Positions 50,365 to 59,153 of a stretch of 64,000 nt of DNA are shown one piece after another. Position 1 is the first letter of the stretch. Every line of letters begins with the position of its first letter. Where the stretch lies: contig NC_010001.1 in assembly GCF_000018685.1 (NCBI RefSeq), forward strand, positions 1,008,001 through 1,072,000, read 5' to 3'. This stretch comes from Lachnoclostridium phytofermentans ISDg. Lineage in GTDB: Bacteria; Bacillota; Clostridia; Lachnospirales; Lachnospiraceae. Below the pieces are notes generated by a model. It was not told where the DNA came from and made no database searches. It saw nothing but the letters and a program-made list of their open reading frames with translations. The translations under genes were made by a program, and so were the position numbers.

Positions 50365-51831
50365 TTAACGTATTTTTTGTTTCCGGCGATTTTTTTTCGC
50401 AATTTTTTTTGGACGCAATTCAAAGTCTTTTATTGGGTAACGGAAAAATGTATCTTGAAGCACTTTTTCATGGGTGTCTACAAATGGAGTTAGATATGCG
50501 AATCCAAAACTATCTAAGCTACACAAGTGCAGACAGATGAAGATGATGCCAATCATAACACCGAAGAATCCAGCAAATGCTGCTAGAATTCCAAGAACAA
50601 ATCGTGAGATACGCAGTGCGATGGCGAGGTCTTGATTAGGTACAGTAAATCCAGCGATACCGGTAAGTGCAACAACGATTACAACGACTGGAGATATAAT
50701 ATATGCAGAAACAGCAGCTTGACCGACCACTAAGCCACCAACAATAGACATCGCCTGACCAACGGGCTTTGGTAAACGAAGACCTGCTTCTATTAAAATC
50801 TCGAAAGAGAATAATAAACCAAGAACTTCAATCCATGAGGAAAATGGTACTTTCGCTTTTGCTTCCTGGATTGATAGTATCATCTGGACCGGCAGCAGTT
50901 GATTATGAAAGGTAGTAATTGCGATATAAAATGCAGGCAATAAAAGAGAGAGTAATACCGTAATATACCGTAGTAATCGAAAAGCAGAACTTGCCATAAA
51001 ATTTTCTGAATAATCTTCTGGTGATTGTAATAACATTGGAAGTTGACATGGCAAAACATATACAAAAGGAATACCATCCACAACGATTGCGATTCTACCA
51101 TCCGTAAGATTAGAGCAGCAGCGATCCGGACGTTGGGTATACATAATTTGCGGCATCAAGGTTTGCTTCGGTGGAACAATATATTCCTCGATAAAAGATG
51201 CTGCAGCGATATTATCAATATCAATGGATTGAAGTTGCTTTCTGATTTTATCCACAAGAGTTAAATCACAGATAGTACTAAGGTATACTAAAGCAACATC
51301 GGTTTTTGATTGCTTTCCAACATACATTTGCTCAATAACTAGATAAGGAGATCTGATACGCCTTCGTATTAAAGCTGTGTTTGTACGTAACACTTCGATA
51401 AAGGAGTCCTTTGCTCCTTTCATTACACCTTCTTCCGCTGGTTCGGAAACGGAACGTTTATCAAAGGTTCGAACATCATATAAAATTGCTTTTTGCAAAT
51501 CATCGAAGATTAATGCTACCATACCGCTCATGACACTAGTCAGCAAGGAATCCATATCTGAGGCTTCCGAGGCGAAAGCGTGGTAAGTACCGCCATTATT
51601 ATAGAAATACTCGAAAAGAGCTGCTTGAGTGGGGCATTGCTTTGCTCCTTCTTCTGTTGCCAGAGGTTTAATGATAGTAAGGTCAAATACCTGACTATTC
51701 ACCAATCCATCAACGCAGAATACGGTAAGAGTAAGATTATAATCACTTTTTATATGAATCGGACGTACTAAAATATCTGTGCTATTATTAAACATTTCTT
51801 TTATTGTAGCAGAATTAATTACCTGGCTCAT
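50365..51831 (-). CDS. Spore germination receptor A subunit (GerAA/GerKA-like)
   Basis: The protein is about 488 residues. A cytoplasmic N-terminal domain has SDYNLTLTVFCVDGLVNSQV and RRRIRSPYLVIEQMYVGKQS. The conserved DGRIAIVVDGIPFVYVLPCQ lies before the membrane part, which contains PAFYIAITTFHNQLLP, EAGLRLPKPVGQAMSIVGGL and GFTVPNQDLAIALRISRFVL. GerAA forms the receptor core with B and C. I favour ATG 51831; ATG 51843 sits only one base from GGAAAGG. Confidence 0.92.
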   Translation of the reverse strand: MSQVINSATIKEMFNNSTDILVRPIHIKSDYNLTLTVFCVDGLVNSQVFDLTIIKPLATEEGAKQCPTQAALFEYFYNNGGTYHAFASEASDMDSLLTSVMSGMVALIFDDLQKAILYDVRTFDKRSVSEPAEEGVMKGAKDSFIEVLRTNTALIRRRIRSPYLVIEQMYVGKQSKTDVALVYLSTICDLTLVDKIRKQLQSIDIDNIAAASFIEEYIVPPKQTLMPQIMYTQRPDRCCSNLTDGRIAIVVDGIPFVYVLPCQLPMLLQSPEDYSENFMASSAFRLLRYITVLLSLLLPAFYIAITTFHNQLLPVQMILSIQEAKAKVPFSSWIEVLGLLFSFEILIEAGLRLPKPVGQAMSIVGGLVVGQAAVSAYIISPVVVIVVALTGIAGFTVPNQDLAIALRISRFVLGILAAFAGFFGVMIGIIFICLHLCSLDSFGFAYLTPFVDTHEKVLQDTFFRYPIKDFELRPKKIAKKNRRKQKIR

Positions 51832-52021
51832 ATTAATAACCATGCCTTTCCAGAGCCTGCAAACTTTGGGCTGCAGGAACAAATTTACGTGTGAATAAAA
51901 TTTGTTGATTATTCACATTAATCCTATCAAAATGTTGTCATGCTACAAAGTATCGCTACCATTACATGATAACGGTAGTATTTACATTCTTAGGTAAAAT
52001 TATGTATGTAGGTAATTAAAA
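51832..52021. promoter_or_regulatory. Upstream region of the ger operon
   Basis: It should hold the forespore-type promoter of the ger operon, read on the minus strand, but I could not fix -35/-10 elements with confidence. No gene seen. Confidence 0.35.
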
Positions 52022-52086
52022 AGTGGATAGAATAGGTAAGCTCGGTACTAAATTTAGTACTTTACTTGTCTATTCTATCCACTACT
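52022..52086 (-). terminator. Long terminator after the TlpA-like gene
   Basis: AGTGGATAGAATAGGTAAG (52022-52040) pairs with CTTGTCTATTCTATCCACT, with an inner GTACTAAATTTAGTAC palindrome. On the minus strand the stem is followed by TTTTT, so it ends the TlpA/CcdA operon before ger. Confidence 0.8.
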
Positions 52087-52163
52087 TTTATTGTTTACAT
52101 AAACTATTATTCTATAAGCATGGTACTTAAGTTTTTGCTTTTAACTAGAAATAGATTATTTCA

Positions 52164-53153
52164 TTAATTTAAGATTTTATTAATTTCGTTTTCCAAAGTA
52201 GATTCACTCATAGCACCTTTTTTTATCGTTGCAATACTTCCATTTGCATCTATAAATAAGGTAGTAGGATAGGAAGTTACACTATAAGCGTAAGATGCAC
52301 TTTGTTTTGTATCATAAAATACTGGAAAACTAAATCCATTTTTTGATATAAAGCTTTGTCCGGTTTCCTTTGTTTCACGATAGCCATCTACCATGTCTAC
52401 CATTAAGAAAGTAACACTTCCTTTGTATCGTTGATACATTGTATCAAAGCCTGGCATTTCACTTTTACATGGTCCGCACCAGCTTGCCCAGAAATTCACA
52501 ACAATAGGTTTTCCGAAGTAATCACTTAACGATACAGCATTTCCATTACTATCGTATACGGTAAAGTTAGTAGCTGCGTTTTTATTGACTGGTTTCGTTG
52601 GAACAGGAGTACTAGTTGGAACAGGAGTACTAGTTGGAAAAGGAGTACTTGTTGGAACAGGAGTACTAGTTGATACAGGTGTCTTTGTCGGTACAGGAGT
52701 ATTCGTTGCTTGAGGAGCTTTTGTTGGTTGTACCGCATTTTCCTGTTTTGCCGGAGCCTTGGTAGGTGCAGCATTAGCTACGTTATGTGTTGCTTTTTTT
52801 TCTTGTATATTTGTAGAACTATTATTTGAGTTTTCTACTATATCCGATTGTTCATTCAAAGGAGCAATAGTCCCGTTTGATTTCTCATTTAAGTTATCAG
52901 TATCGGATGCCTTTTCTTCTACTGAATTAGTATCTGGTAAAATAGTTGGGTCAATTGATTTTGTAGTGGAATCGTCACTCTCTTCCGTAGGATATGGAAC
53001 ATCTGACTCTTCGCTTGCAAGCCTTGATTCAGACTGAGGTTTGAAGGATTCTTCATTTTCAAAACCTTTGGCAAGTTGTTTGTAAAGAAAAACAGATACT
53101 ACTAATATTGCGGTAAATACACCTGTTATTATATAAGTTTTTTTCTTATTCAT
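52164..53153 (-). CDS. Membrane-anchored TlpA/ResA-type thioredoxin with TP-repeat linker
   Basis: The 329-residue protein has an N-terminal membrane helix (YIITGVFTAILVVSVFLYKQ), a long Ser/Asn/Glu-rich stretch, and a Thr-Pro linker with repeated (V/F)PTSTP units (about 150-193). The C-terminal redoxin domain has VVNFWASWCGPCKSEMPGFD (active-site WCGPC) and YPTTLFIDANGSI (cis-Pro). It reduces disulfides on the outer face, taking electrons from the CcdA protein encoded just upstream. Confidence 0.92.
   Translation of the reverse strand: MNKKKTYIITGVFTAILVVSVFLYKQLAKGFENEESFKPQSESRLASEESDVPYPTEESDDSTTKSIDPTILPDTNSVEEKASDTDNLNEKSNGTIAPLNEQSDIVENSNNSSTNIQEKKATHNVANAAPTKAPAKQENAVQPTKAPQATNTPVPTKTPVSTSTPVPTSTPFPTSTPVPTSTPVPTKPVNKNAATNFTVYDSNGNAVSLSDYFGKPIVVNFWASWCGPCKSEMPGFDTMYQRYKGSVTFLMVDMVDGYRETKETGQSFISKNGFSFPVFYDTKQSASYAYSVTSYPTTLFIDANGSIATIKKGAMSESTLENEINKILN
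52601..52705 (-). repeat. Tandem 18-bp repeats coding the Thr-Pro linker
   Basis: GGAACAGGAGTACTAGTT-type units recur about five times in the TlpA-like gene, coding VPTSTP. Near-identical DNA suggests recent slippage and variable linker length. Confidence 0.8.
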
Positions 53154-53182
53154 ATGTTATCCTTTCCCTGCATGAAAAAAAG

Positions 53183-53857
53183 CTATCTAATACTTAGTAG
53201 GGCGAGTAATCTTCCATAGGTTCCAGTAATCATAAGAAGTCCAATGACGATTAGTAGGATTCCTGCAATCATATTAATAACTTTATAGTGCTTCTTAATA
53301 AAGTCAAAAGCGGATTTTAACTGATCTATTAATAGAGCACTGAAAAGGAAGGGGATACCCAGACCTAAGGTATAGGCGCTTAACATAAAGAACCCTTTTA
53401 AAGCACTTCCAGACTGAGCAGCCATTACGAGTGCGGAGCCTAAGAAAGTACCAACGCATGGTGTCCATCCTACAGAGAAGATAATACCGAGTAAGACAGA
53501 AGGGAAAAAACCATGTGATTGATGTTCGGATTTTAGCTTTAGAGCTCCGTTAAAGAGCTTAATCCGAAATATTCCAAGGTAGCTAAGTCCAAAGAATATG
53601 ATGATGGAACCAGATACGATATTAATGATCTGTCCATAGCGTATTATGAAACGCCCTAATGTTCCTGCAAAGGCACCTAAGCTTATAAAGGTTATAGAAA
53701 ATCCTGTAATAAAACCGAGTGCTGCATACAATGTACCATGTTTTGTTCGCTCAGAGGGTCTGCCTGCAATATATGTTAAATACAGTGGTAGCATAGGCAG
53801 AAGGCAAGGCGACAAAAATGTAATGATTCCTTCTAAAAATGTAATAATGTATTCCAA
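53183..53857 (-). CDS. CcdA-type thiol:disulfide interchange membrane protein
   Basis: The 224-residue protein has six membrane helices and the two conserved CcdA cysteines in FLSPCLLPMLPLYLTYIAG (helix 1) and SVGWTPCVGTFLGSALVM (helix 4). It passes electrons from cytoplasmic thioredoxin across the membrane, here most likely to the TlpA-like protein. The start appears to be TTG 53857, behind AAAGGAGTTTCGT. Confidence 0.92.
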   Translation of the reverse strand: MEYIITFLEGIITFLSPCLLPMLPLYLTYIAGRPSERTKHGTLYAALGFITGFSITFISLGAFAGTLGRFIIRYGQIINIVSGSIIIFFGLSYLGIFRIKLFNGALKLKSEHQSHGFFPSVLLGIIFSVGWTPCVGTFLGSALVMAAQSGSALKGFFMLSAYTLGLGIPFLFSALLIDQLKSAFDFIKKHYKVINMIAGILLIVIGLLMITGTYGRLLALLSIR

Positions 53858-54248
53858 ACGAAACTCCTTTCTTAATTCTTAAAAATTAAGTTATCGTGGA
53901 AACTGCTTTAAGGCTAACGTAAAACATTTACAAAATCAAATGTAAGTTCTTGAAGAGTTGTAAAAAATAGGTTAAAATATTTTTGATTTGTAAAGATTTA
54001 TATAATATTGGATAAAATCACAGTAAAATTAGGAGGTTGGAGGAAAGAAAGATACCTAATTCAGGAAAAAAGTACGAGTCATATGATAATTAGATAGATA
54101 ATCTATTGGTGAGCGTAAGATAAGATTTCTTCTTTTATTATCTAATTAGGAGAACACCAGAGGGGTTATACTTACCTAGCACTTTTATACGTGCTGGTAG
54201 AAATCGGGATTATTGAATTTTATAGTAAAGCGATTAAGCGGACTGTTA
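53858..54248. other. Intergenic region upstream of ccdA
   Basis: A small hairpin, CTAGCAC...GTGCTGG, lies at about 54178-54198, and TTAGATAGATAATCTA dyads at about 54091-54107. The minus-strand ccdA promoter must lie near 53900-54000 but is not clear. No gene seen. Confidence 0.35.
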
Positions 54249-54311
54249 AAAAGAGAACTCTTGCTGATAGCTGATTTTATATCAGTTATCCAACAAAAGT
54301 TCCCTTTTACA
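54249..54311. terminator. Bidirectional terminator after the DUF218 gene
   Basis: AAAAAGAGAACT...TGATAGCTGAT pairs with ATCAGTTATC...AGTTCCCTTTT with small mismatches. On the minus strand TTTTT follows the stem. It ends the DUF218 gene. Confidence 0.7.
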
Positions 54312-54344
54312 ATTAAAAAAGTCTAGTGTTATATCATCAAATTT

Positions 54345-55100
54345 CTAAATATTGTTGCATATCCAGTCCTTTACCAATGCAAAAAATTCACGCACATAGT
54401 ACTGAGGAGTAGTAAATAAAAATTCATGAGCAGAAGATAGGGACAGATTTTTATAACCAAGTTTCATTGCAATTCGTGAAGCACGGTAGGTGTGAAAGTT
54501 ACTTGTGACAACAACCACACTACTATTGGGATCATCAATAAATGATTGGCTAAAAGTTAGATTTTCTACCGTATTGGTAGAATGTTCTTCTAGTAATATT
54601 CTTTCTTCTTTTACTCCTCGTGCTATAAGCCCTCGCTTTATGGCATAAGCCTCAGTGACATCTTCTCCGTCACCTTGTCCTCCGGAACAAATTGCTTTTG
54701 TGTTTGGATTTTTTAATAAATAGTCAGCAGCAGTATTAATGCGGGCATTTAGCGTAAGAGAAGGGGTTCTTCCTCTAACTTGAGCACCCAAGATGATAAC
54801 GTAATCTGCATTAGGAACGGGGGTTTGAAGACTTTTTGCTACTAAAAATCCTTCTGCTAATAAAAATATTGAAAGACCAATCCACACACTATATTGTATA
54901 ACGAGTCGTAATGAGTTATGAAAGGTACTTGGATATTTCATAAGGTAAGTAAGAACAAAGGAAGCACTGAAAAGACTGAGCGCTAGCGCTATCCAAAACC
55001 ATAGAAACGATGTTTTCGGACCGGAATAAAACAAAACAATGAAAAAATAAAGTATGGAAAGGACGGAAACAGTCCGTAGCATTAAGATTGTGATACGCAT
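54345..55100 (-). CDS. DUF218/YdcF-ElyC family membrane protein
   Basis: The 251-residue protein has three N-terminal helices (about 8-28, 33-53, 65-85). A DUF218 domain follows: DYVIILGAQVRGRTPSLTLN, AICSGGQGDGEDVTEAYAIK, RILLEEHSTNTVENLTFSQS and VVVVTSNFHTYRASRIAMKL. Relatives (YdcF, SanA, ElyC) influence envelope integrity; the catalytic role is unsettled. The ATG follows AGAGGTTAAA. Confidence 0.87.
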   Translation of the reverse strand: MRITILMLRTVSVLSILYFFIVLFYSGPKTSFLWFWIALALSLFSASFVLTYLMKYPSTFHNSLRLVIQYSVWIGLSIFLLAEGFLVAKSLQTPVPNADYVIILGAQVRGRTPSLTLNARINTAADYLLKNPNTKAICSGGQGDGEDVTEAYAIKRGLIARGVKEERILLEEHSTNTVENLTFSQSFIDDPNSSVVVVTSNFHTYRASRIAMKLGYKNLSLSSAHEFLFTTPQYYVREFFALVKDWICNNI

Positions 55101-55210
55101 TTTAACCTCTATTCTAGCACATGTTGTGCTTTTTTCTTCATGAAAAGATAACTGTGGTTAGCGTATCATAGGTTTTAAAATATAGCAAGCAAGATGTGTG
55201 AAAATAAAAA

Positions 55211-55274
55211 GTGGAGCAATCAATATCTTCTAAGCAAAGTGAAAATCTTTACATTGAATTATTGGTTACTCCAC
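55211..55274 (-). terminator. Terminator of the Gly-Pro-Trp microprotein gene
   Basis: GTGGAGCAATCAATA (55211-55225) pairs with ATTATTGGTTACTCCAC (up to 55274) with G-T wobbles. On the minus strand TTTTTATTTT follows. It supports a real short transcript. Confidence 0.7.
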
Positions 55275-55320
55275 GAAATTTTTGCTACATGATATCTCTA
55301 AGTGCTTTTCATAAAACTAA

Positions 55321-55473
55321 TTAACGCCAAGGACCACGACCAGGACCACGCCAAGGATCACGCCAAGGACCTCTCCAAGGGCCAGGGCCAAACCAAGGAC
55401 CAGGGCCGAACCAAGGACCAGGACCAAACCAAGGGCCAAATGGAGGTCTACCATCACAACAAGGTCTAGACAT
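55321..55473 (-). CDS. Gly-Pro-Trp repeat microprotein
   Basis: The 50-residue protein begins MSRPCCDGRPP and continues as GPW repeats: three FGPGPW/FGPW units, then PWRGPWRDPWRGPGRGPWR. It holds about eight Trp, and Gly/Pro/Arg dominate. An ideal RBS (GAAAGGAGCACTTATAT before ATG) and its own terminator show it is a gene. DNA here is far richer in GC than its surroundings because of Gly/Pro/Arg/Trp codons. No known family. The double Cys plus repeats suggest a structural, perhaps spore-coat-type, protein; this is inference. Confidence 0.8.
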   Translation of the reverse strand: MSRPCCDGRPPFGPWFGPGPWFGPGPWFGPGPWRGPWRDPWRGPGRGPWR

Positions 55474-55776
55474 ATATAAGTGCTCCTTTCTTATTCTTAC
55501 TACATTATATGAATTGCTTCAACAAAATTTACCAATCGTACAAGGGATAAATGTATGAATTTGAAAAAAAAATATATTTTAACAATTATATTGTCCACCA
55601 AACTAGTAGAAATAAGAAATACATCGGTGAAAAATAAGAGATTAGTGCCTTAAGACATTAGACTAAACTTCTTTAATTGAGAAATTAAGCAGGGAAACTT
55701 TACAATATTGAAAGAAATTGTTTATAATGACAAAAAACGATAAAAAACTCTGTGAAAATACACAATGAAATAAATA
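55474..55776. promoter_or_regulatory. Divergent intergenic region
   Basis: It lies between the microprotein gene (minus) and the Tad-like operon (plus). TTTACA (55699-55704), 18 bp, TATAAT (55723-55728) is a possible upstream plus-strand promoter. No gene seen. Confidence 0.45.
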
Positions 55777-55805
55777 TTTACAATATATTACATATTGATT
55801 ATAAT
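55777..55805 (+). promoter_or_regulatory. Promoter of the Tad-like operon
   Basis: TTTACA (55777-55782), a 17-bp spacer and TATAAT (55800-55805). The predicted start is near 55812, 56 nt before the first GTG. Confidence 0.65.
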
Positions 55806-55867
55806 AAGAATATCACATATGGGGGGTCATACAGTGAACGTGAAATAATTAATAGGAGGAGTTGTTC

Positions 55868-56716
55868 GTGAAAGTTGCCTTTTTTAGTACAGAAGGCTCA
55901 TGCGGCGCTACCAGTAGTATGGCTGCAATAAGCATAGCAGCAGTCCTTAGTGAAAAACTGCGTATATTGACATTAGAAAATCATTGGAACGAAAGCACTA
56001 TTGCGGAATGCTATTTTTATGAGAATAGCACCAATATCATAAAGCAAGGATGTGTTCATTACTTAGAACATGGTATGCTTGATAATCTGGTGAGACATTT
56101 CGCCGCAATGACCAACAAAAGACGAGAGGGAATCATGACAGTAGAAGTAATTGAAGATAGCCTCTACTATATGCCTCAGAATGCATTCAACCATGATTTG
56201 TTTGACTATGAATTTTCTTGTAATATGTTACCAATGCTAAAAATTCTTGAAACTTCTTATCCTTTTCTTTTCATCGATACCAAAAATCAAACCTTAAGTT
56301 CTAAAATAATTTTAGATGAAGCAGACTTTGTAGTTTTAAATCTACCTCAAAATGAATTATTAATTGAAGATATCATGAAATCTTATTCTTCTATTCTAAA
56401 CAAATCGCTCTTTTTAATGTGTGATTATCGTGAACAATCTTCTATCTCTATTCCACTTATTATGAACGAGTATCAAATTTTACCCGAACAATTGGCAATT
56501 CTTCCACATTCTATTCCATTTGAGACTGCAATAAAGGAAGGTAGTGCAATTAATTTTATTTATAGTAATTATGATTGCGATGTGAACCATGTAAATTATG
56601 CCTTTATGAAGGAGCTTAAGAGAACAACGAGGCTAATTTTACAAGGGTCTCAATTAAAAATGTGTGCGATTGGAGGTAATAGGAATGAAGCGAAAACAAA
56701 TTGTTACGCGTTTTGA
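55868..56716 (+). CDS. MinD/TadZ-like protein with degraded P-loop (1)
   Basis: The 282-residue protein is MinD/ParA-like in layout: VAFFSTEGSCGATSSMAAIS at the N-terminus replaces the KGGxGKT loop and lacks both lysines. A later YPFLFIDTKNQTLSSKIILD takes the place of the DxxG region, followed by ADFVVLNLPQ. TadZ/CpaE proteins, which place pilus machinery, also have altered Walker A motifs. It starts at GTG 55868, 8 nt after AGGAGG. First gene of the operon, overlapping the next by 32 bp. Confidence 0.7.
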   Translation: MKVAFFSTEGSCGATSSMAAISIAAVLSEKLRILTLENHWNESTIAECYFYENSTNIIKQGCVHYLEHGMLDNLVRHFAAMTNKRREGIMTVEVIEDSLYYMPQNAFNHDLFDYEFSCNMLPMLKILETSYPFLFIDTKNQTLSSKIILDEADFVVLNLPQNELLIEDIMKSYSSILNKSLFLMCDYREQSSISIPLIMNEYQILPEQLAILPHSIPFETAIKEGSAINFIYSNYDCDVNHVNYAFMKELKRTTRLILQGSQLKMCAIGGNRNEAKTNCYAF

Positions 56717-57623
56717 GAGAATGAGAAGAGTGAAATTTGTTTTAGTTTCTAGTTTCATTGCTATTGTCTCAACGATAATTGGTGTAAGCATAATTTTTCT
56801 TTACTTAGAAAAGCAAAGAATAGATTTCGATCAGAGGATAGAGGAACGTAAAAGATATGTTTACCTTGCAAAGGATACTATCAATCCCGGTGAAATTCTG
56901 AGTGATGATAACCTTAAAAAGGTATACCTAGAGTGCGATATGCCAACAGAATATTACATAACAGAAGTTCAACTAGGAACTATGGCAATTATTCCAATTG
57001 AAGTTGATATGCCAATATTAAGAACGATGTGTTCAAAAGGCGCTATTTCTGATGAACTTAGAGAAGTTTCCTGTGAGGTAGTAAACTTAAATGATAATCT
57101 GATGGAAAATGATTATGTAGACATTAGACTTCGATATTCTAACGGAGAAGATTATGTTGTCTTATCGAAAAAAAGCGTTCATAACTTATCCTCACTTGAA
57201 AGACAAAAGCAGGGAGAAGAAACATGTTATCTTTGGTTAAAAGAAGAGGAGATTCTTAATTTTTCAGCGGCTATGGTGGATGCTTATATATACAGCGGTT
57301 CAAGCTTTTATACGGTAAAATACTTAGAGCCACAATTGCAAGAAGCCTCTAATGTTACTTATATTCCACGGCTAGAAACCCTAGATATGATTAAACAATA
57401 TCCTGAGATTGTAGACACTGCCAAAGTAACTTTAAAAGAAAGATTACGGAAAGAGTTAGAGAATCGCCTTCATTATTTTATTACCCATGAAATACGCGAC
57501 ATCAATTGGTCGATGGAAAAGAGCTTAGGAGAGGATAAAAAAGAGGATATCAATACAAATCCAAATGGAAATACGGATACATATGATGGGGTTGAGGAAA
57601 CTGGGTGGGAGGAGATTCCATGA
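56685..57623 (+). CDS. CpaB/SAF-domain-like membrane protein
   Basis: The 312-residue protein has a cytoplasmic basic start, one helix (about 17-40, FVLVSSFIAIVSTIIGVSII), then a SAF-like region: VYLAKDTINPGEILSDDNLK, MAIIPIEVDMPILRTMCSKG and NDNLMENDYVDIRLRY. This is the layout of CpaB/RcpC, which helps secrete or stabilise Flp pilins. The C-terminal part (about 200-312) is not typical. ATG 56685 follows TGGAGGTAATAGGA. Confidence 0.68.
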   Translation: MKRKQIVTRFERMRRVKFVLVSSFIAIVSTIIGVSIIFLYLEKQRIDFDQRIEERKRYVYLAKDTINPGEILSDDNLKKVYLECDMPTEYYITEVQLGTMAIIPIEVDMPILRTMCSKGAISDELREVSCEVVNLNDNLMENDYVDIRLRYSNGEDYVVLSKKSVHNLSSLERQKQGEETCYLWLKEEEILNFSAAMVDAYIYSGSSFYTVKYLEPQLQEASNVTYIPRLETLDMIKQYPEIVDTAKVTLKERLRKELENRLHYFITHEIRDINWSMEKSLGEDKKEDINTNPNGNTDTYDGVEETGWEEIP

Positions 57624-58297
57624 TAGCTTTTGTTGGAAATGAATCATCTGATATAATGCTATATTTGGCGATAACTCTTAAGCAACAAAATAGACGTGTT
57701 CTAATACTTGATGAAACGAAACGTGAAACGATTCCGTGTTTTTTAGAGGAGGGAAATACAACGGATCAATACGAAGTCGTTAAGAATAGTATAGAACAAC
57801 ATAGAGAAATAGACTATTTGTCTGGGCACAGGTTCTCTTCTTTTGATGCCAGTTGTCTTGAAAAATTAAAAGAGGATTATGACGATATTTTTCTTCGAGT
57901 TGAACGAAATTATGATGAAACATGGACTGCTCATTGTAAATCGATACTATTTTTATCAGATTTACAGAAGGACTCCATCGAGTATTTAAAAATTATTTCA
58001 GAAATAAGACAACCTGACATCATAATGTTGCGAAATATAATAAATTGTAAGATTAAGCCCAAATATGTTCTTTTGCAATTAAGAAAGAAAGAAAAAGAAA
58101 CAAAAGTTATTCTTGTTCCATATCGGAATAAGGATAGGAGATATCAGATTGAAAATCAATATAATAATAGAGTCCGATTTAATCAATTATCTTCTAAACT
58201 TCGGAGGGGGATACTAGAAATTCTTTGTTTTTTAGTACCGGAGTTAGATAAAAGGAAGATAAAGAAGGCCTTTGAGGTGGCGGGAAAGGGGATTTAA
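57620..58297 (+). CDS. TadZ-like protein without a P-loop (2)
   Basis: The 225-residue protein starts MIAFVGNESSDIMLYLAITL and continues QQNRRVLILDETK, the usual first strand-helix-strand of MinD-like proteins, but with no P-loop glycine/lysine. A later VILVPYRNKDRRYQIENQ resembles the end of the fold. The start shares ATGA with the previous stop, behind GGGAGGAG. It lies between two related genes, so it is probably a catalytically dead member. Confidence 0.55.
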   Translation: MIAFVGNESSDIMLYLAITLKQQNRRVLILDETKRETIPCFLEEGNTTDQYEVVKNSIEQHREIDYLSGHRFSSFDASCLEKLKEDYDDIFLRVERNYDETWTAHCKSILFLSDLQKDSIEYLKIISEIRQPDIIMLRNIINCKIKPKYVLLQLRKKEKETKVILVPYRNKDRRYQIENQYNNRVRFNQLSSKLRRGILEILCFLVPELDKRKIKKAFEVAGKGI

Positions 58298-58298
58298 T

Positions 58299-59153
58299 AT
58301 GAAAATTTTGTTTTGGGGTAATACGCGTGGGCAGGCAGGAACAAGTGCCAATATGATAGCAGTAGCAATGATGAACGATTTACTTTATCAGAAAAAAAGC
58401 ATATTATTGCAAACACATTTTGACTTAAATCAACTTGAGGCTTGGCTGTTAGAAAGAAAAAAACGTGAGTTAGTTTGTGATTATCGTGTAGGAATTGATC
58501 AATTGATTCAAGGAATATTATCTGGAATGAATACGAGACAGCTGCTTATGGATTGCTGTTTATCCGTAACAGAAGAGTGTATTGATTTTTTACCTGGTAC
58601 ACAAGCAAAGAATCGAGAAGTATATGAACAAGGATTACAGGAGGCTTACCATACGATACTAAATCTTGCACAACAGTGTTATGAGGATGTATTTATTGAT
58701 GCATGTACAGGAATGAATCCATTTATGGAAAAACTATGGGATGAGGCGGATTATGTTGTTGTTTGTTTAAGTCAAAATATTAGAGTACTTAATGATTTTT
58801 TTCTTAACTATACTTATGATCGAAAGAAAACTCTGTTTTTAATTGGAAATTATGATAAGCGCTCAGAACTAAATCTAAAGAATCTTTTCAAACGTTATAA
58901 ATCATTAAACTATCAAAATACCATGGTTATCCCATATAATGTTGAATTTCGTGATGCAATGTCATTAACAAAAATTAAAGAATTCTTCTATCAAAACATC
59001 CACTGTGATAAAGAGGATAGTAATTTTGAATTTATTGAGCAAGTAAAAGGATTTGCTTCACTTTTATATCGCTTATCAGAAGAAAATCAGTTAAAGATAC
59101 CGAATGAATATAATTATTGGACTGCATTAGGAGGGGCTTCAAGTGTTCTTTAA
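58299..59153 (+). CDS. MinD/TadZ-like protein with degraded P-loop (3)
   Basis: The 284-residue protein starts MKILFWGNTRGQAGTSANMI. The P-loop position reads RGQAGTS in place of KGGxGKT, so the usual lysines are gone. Later CYEDVFIDACTGMNPFMEKL and ADYVVVCLSQNIRVLNDF correspond to the D-box and switch strands. It is clearly related in layout to the first gene of the operon. ATG 58299 follows GGGAAAGGGGA. It overlaps the ATPase gene by 11 bp. Confidence 0.68.
   Translation: MKILFWGNTRGQAGTSANMIAVAMMNDLLYQKKSILLQTHFDLNQLEAWLLERKKRELVCDYRVGIDQLIQGILSGMNTRQLLMDCCLSVTEECIDFLPGTQAKNREVYEQGLQEAYHTILNLAQQCYEDVFIDACTGMNPFMEKLWDEADYVVVCLSQNIRVLNDFFLNYTYDRKKTLFLIGNYDKRSELNLKNLFKRYKSLNYQNTMVIPYNVEFRDAMSLTKIKEFFYQNIHCDKEDSNFEFIEQVKGFASLLYRLSEENQLKIPNEYNYWTALGGASSVL

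Noticed and set aside
52526..53037. Frames on both strands across the TlpA linker
   Set aside because: They are repeats read in other frames, with no start signals; the TlpA-like gene explains the region.
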